DNA of 9,357 nt from positions 1 to 9,357 of the forward strand of contig JADBKA010000186.1 in the NCBI GenBank assembly GCA_014896635.1, written 5' to 3'. The first letter of the stretch is position 1. Every line of letters starts with the position of its first letter. Of this stretch, positions 7,995 to 9,357 are shown one piece after another. The position numbers were made by a program, and so were the translations under genes. Under the pieces are notes generated by a model. That model did not search any database. It saw only the letters and a list, made by a program, of their open reading frames with translations, and had not been told where the DNA came from. The DNA comes from Ktedonobacteraceae bacterium. Lineage in GTDB: Bacteria > Chloroflexota > Ktedonobacteria > Ktedonobacterales > Ktedonobacteraceae.

Positions 7995-8048
7995 TCTGAA
8001 GAGAAAAAAGCTTGAGATGTTGTTCAATTAGTGAAAAGGAGCACGAAC

Positions 8049-9113
8049 ATGGTAGAGACGATGAAGACTCTGGCCTTCCTCGGTAAGGAAAAAGTGGGGA
8101 TCGTTGAGAAACCCATTCCAGAACCGGGGCCACGTGATGCGATCATCCGAACCACAGCATCACTCATCTGTACGTCCGATGTCCATACGGTCAAAGGCGT
8201 CATCCCTATTCCAGAAGGAAGAGTTTTGGGACACGAAAGCGTTGGTATTGTCTACCGCATTGGTAGCGACGTGACGAGATTCAAAGAAGGCGACCGTGTT
8301 GCTGTAAATGCCGTTACCCCTTGCGGGACTTGCGATTACTGCCAGCGAGGATTTACCTCTCAATGCGGAGGGATGCTTGGTGGATATAAGTTCACAGCGC
8401 AAAAAGATGGGAATCTGGCCGAGTATTTCCACGTAAATGATGCTGATTTCAACCTGGTCCACATTCCCCAATCTCTGACTGATGAGCAGGCGCTCTATGC
8501 GACAGATATGCTGTCAACAGGGTTCATCGGAGCAGAACACGCACAGATCCCGTTGGGAGGAAGCGTTGTAATCTTCGCTCAAGGACCGGTTGGTCTGGCT
8601 GCAACAATTGGAGCGCGTTTGCTTGGAGCAGGACGCATCTTCACAGTCGAGTCTAAACCCAACCGTATAGAACTGTCACGCAAATTTGGAGCCGACATCG
8701 TCGTTGATCCCACCAGAGGCGATCCTGTGCAGCAGATCCTGGATCTGAACGGAGGCGAAGGCGTGGATTCGGCCATCGAAGCGCTTGGTGCTGCTCAAAC
8801 GTTTGAGCAGTGCATCAAAGTGACCAGAGCAGGCGGTACGATCTCTAATATTGGCTATCATGGCGAGTCAGGGGCAACACTACAGATACCTTTGGAAGCC
8901 TTTGGTCTGGGAATGAGTGACAAAACCATCAGAACAGCTCTTTGCCCCGGTGGTCGCGAACGCATGATGCGCTTACTAACACTTATTGAGACAGGACGGG
9001 TTGATCCAACACCTATGACGACTCACCATTTCTCCTTTGTGGAAGTAGAACGGGCCTTCCAGTTGATGGTGACTAAGGAAGACAATGTTGTGAAGCCACT
9101 CATTACCTACTGA
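8049..9113 (+). CDS. Zinc-dependent secondary alcohol dehydrogenase (probable isopropanol dehydrogenase)
   Basis: The 354-residue product is a medium-chain dehydrogenase that would oxidise 2-propanol to acetone, feeding the adjacent carboxylase. Catalytic zinc ligands are C41 (CTSDVHT), H62 and E63 (LGHES) and D153 (YATDMLSTGF), the set seen in Thermoanaerobacter-type secondary alcohol dehydrogenases. Four cysteines C92, C95, C98 and C106 form a structural zinc lobe. The cofactor fold shows FAQGPVGLAA near 176-185 and VESKPNR near 200-206. An acid (E201) follows beta-2 where NADP-specific TbADH has GSRP, suggesting NAD preference. The start ATG 8049 has AGGAG at 8037-8041, 7 bases away; an upstream in-frame GTG at 8031 is inside the ribosome-binding region. 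It lies 181 bases after acxC. Other secondary alcohols are possible substrates. Confidence 0.85.
   Translation: MVETMKTLAFLGKEKVGIVEKPIPEPGPRDAIIRTTASLICTSDVHTVKGVIPIPEGRVLGHESVGIVYRIGSDVTRFKEGDRVAVNAVTPCGTCDYCQRGFTSQCGGMLGGYKFTAQKDGNLAEYFHVNDADFNLVHIPQSLTDEQALYATDMLSTGFIGAEHAQIPLGGSVVIFAQGPVGLAATIGARLLGAGRIFTVESKPNRIELSRKFGADIVVDPTRGDPVQQILDLNGGEGVDSAIEALGAAQTFEQCIKVTRAGGTISNIGYHGESGATLQIPLEAFGLGMSDKTIRTALCPGGRERMMRLLTLIETGRVDPTPMTTHHFSFVEVERAFQLMVTKEDNVVKPLITY
8498..8514 (+). repeat. In-gene copy of the 17-base repeat
   Basis: Identical to 7978-7994, and here part of the adh coding frame covering the D153 zinc-ligand motif. Its next base extends the dyad to GACAG-N5-CTGTC. Confidence 0.6.
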
Positions 9114-9248
9114 TCTTTACCTGGCTGCCGAGGGTTACCAGAGGCCCACTTCTGGCTTCAGACAGACGAAGCAGCGGAGCAGGGTCAGGGTAAGTAAGCT
9201 TTTTCTTCAACCGATGATGTTTGACTATATTGTGAAAGGAGGAACACG

Positions 9249-9357
9249 ATGAGCATTTTAGATCGGTTTCGACTTGACGACCAGGTTGCGGTTGTCACCG
9301 GGGCTGCGAGCGGCATAGGTGTTGCGGTTGCAGAAGCATTAGTAGAGGTGGGCGCTC
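9249..9357 (+). CDS. Short-chain dehydrogenase/reductase, N-terminal part (runs off right edge)
   Basis: Only 36 codons are present. The N-terminus MSILDRFRLDDQ is followed by the beta-1 strand VAVV and the SDR coenzyme motif TGAASGIG at 17-24, so it is a classical Rossmann-fold NAD(P)-dependent dehydrogenase. The ATG is preceded by AAAGGAGG (9235-9242), 6 bases away. It is 135 bases downstream of adh and on the same strand, so it may belong to the same catabolic set. Substrate is not determinable: 3-hydroxybutyrate dehydrogenase, a gluconate 5-dehydrogenase-like enzyme or another oxidoreductase are all possible. Confidence 0.8.
   Translation, partial: MSILDRFRLDDQVAVVTGAASGIGVAVAEALVEVGA

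Noticed and set aside
7865..7999. Open frame of 43 codons following the acxC TGA, possible stop read-through
   Set aside because: A run of this length is not rare by chance, the Gly/Pro-rich peptide resembles nothing I know, and acxC already has its normal family length.
9138..9155. CCAGA/TCTGG hairpin after adh as terminator
   Set aside because: Only a 5-bp stem with an 8-base loop and no following T-run, so not convincing.

Overview
The window carries what looks like a catabolic island for isopropanol and acetone. Read left to right on the plus strand: an acetoacetyl-CoA synthetase (695-2698), the three acetone carboxylase subunits in the order beta, alpha, gamma (acxA 2934-5081, acxB 5136-7352, acxC 7367-7867), a zinc-dependent secondary alcohol dehydrogenase (8049-9113), and the first 36 codons of a short-chain dehydrogenase (9249 to the right edge). 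A divergent minus-strand gene (595 running off the left edge) sits where the regulator of such clusters is often found. I read it directly from the reverse complement because it has no stop codon inside the window.

The genes form one pathway. The alcohol dehydrogenase would oxidise 2-propanol (or a similar secondary alcohol) to acetone. Acetone carboxylase would use ATP and bicarbonate to carboxylate acetone to acetoacetate. The synthetase would activate acetoacetate to acetoacetyl-CoA, which a thiolase encoded elsewhere would split to two acetyl-CoA. The short-chain dehydrogenase may act on a related keto or hydroxy compound, but too little is visible to say which.

Gene starts are supported by strong AGGAG-type ribosome binding sites 4-8 bases from the start codon. 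The plus-strand genes are probably not all on one tightly packed transcript. acxA-acxB-acxC are close together (54 and 14 base gaps), whereas aacS-acxA (235 bases), acxC-adh (181 bases) and adh-SDR (135 bases) have gaps large enough for promoters or attenuators. The non-coding DNA holds several things worth attention: a divergent control region with phased TTTACA repeats, a double palindrome between acxA and acxB, a 9-bp-stem hairpin plus tandem repeat after acxC, and a 17-base exact copy of part of the alcohol dehydrogenase coding sequence just upstream of that gene.

Organism: a bacterium of moderate G+C with canonical Shine-Dalgarno sites. Gene style and the divergent regulator-like protein remind me of Ktedonobacteria (Chloroflexota), but this is an impression, not a result. 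The enzymes themselves belong to known families. What may be less described is this particular arrangement (synthetase plus carboxylase plus alcohol dehydrogenase plus SDR) and its control DNA.
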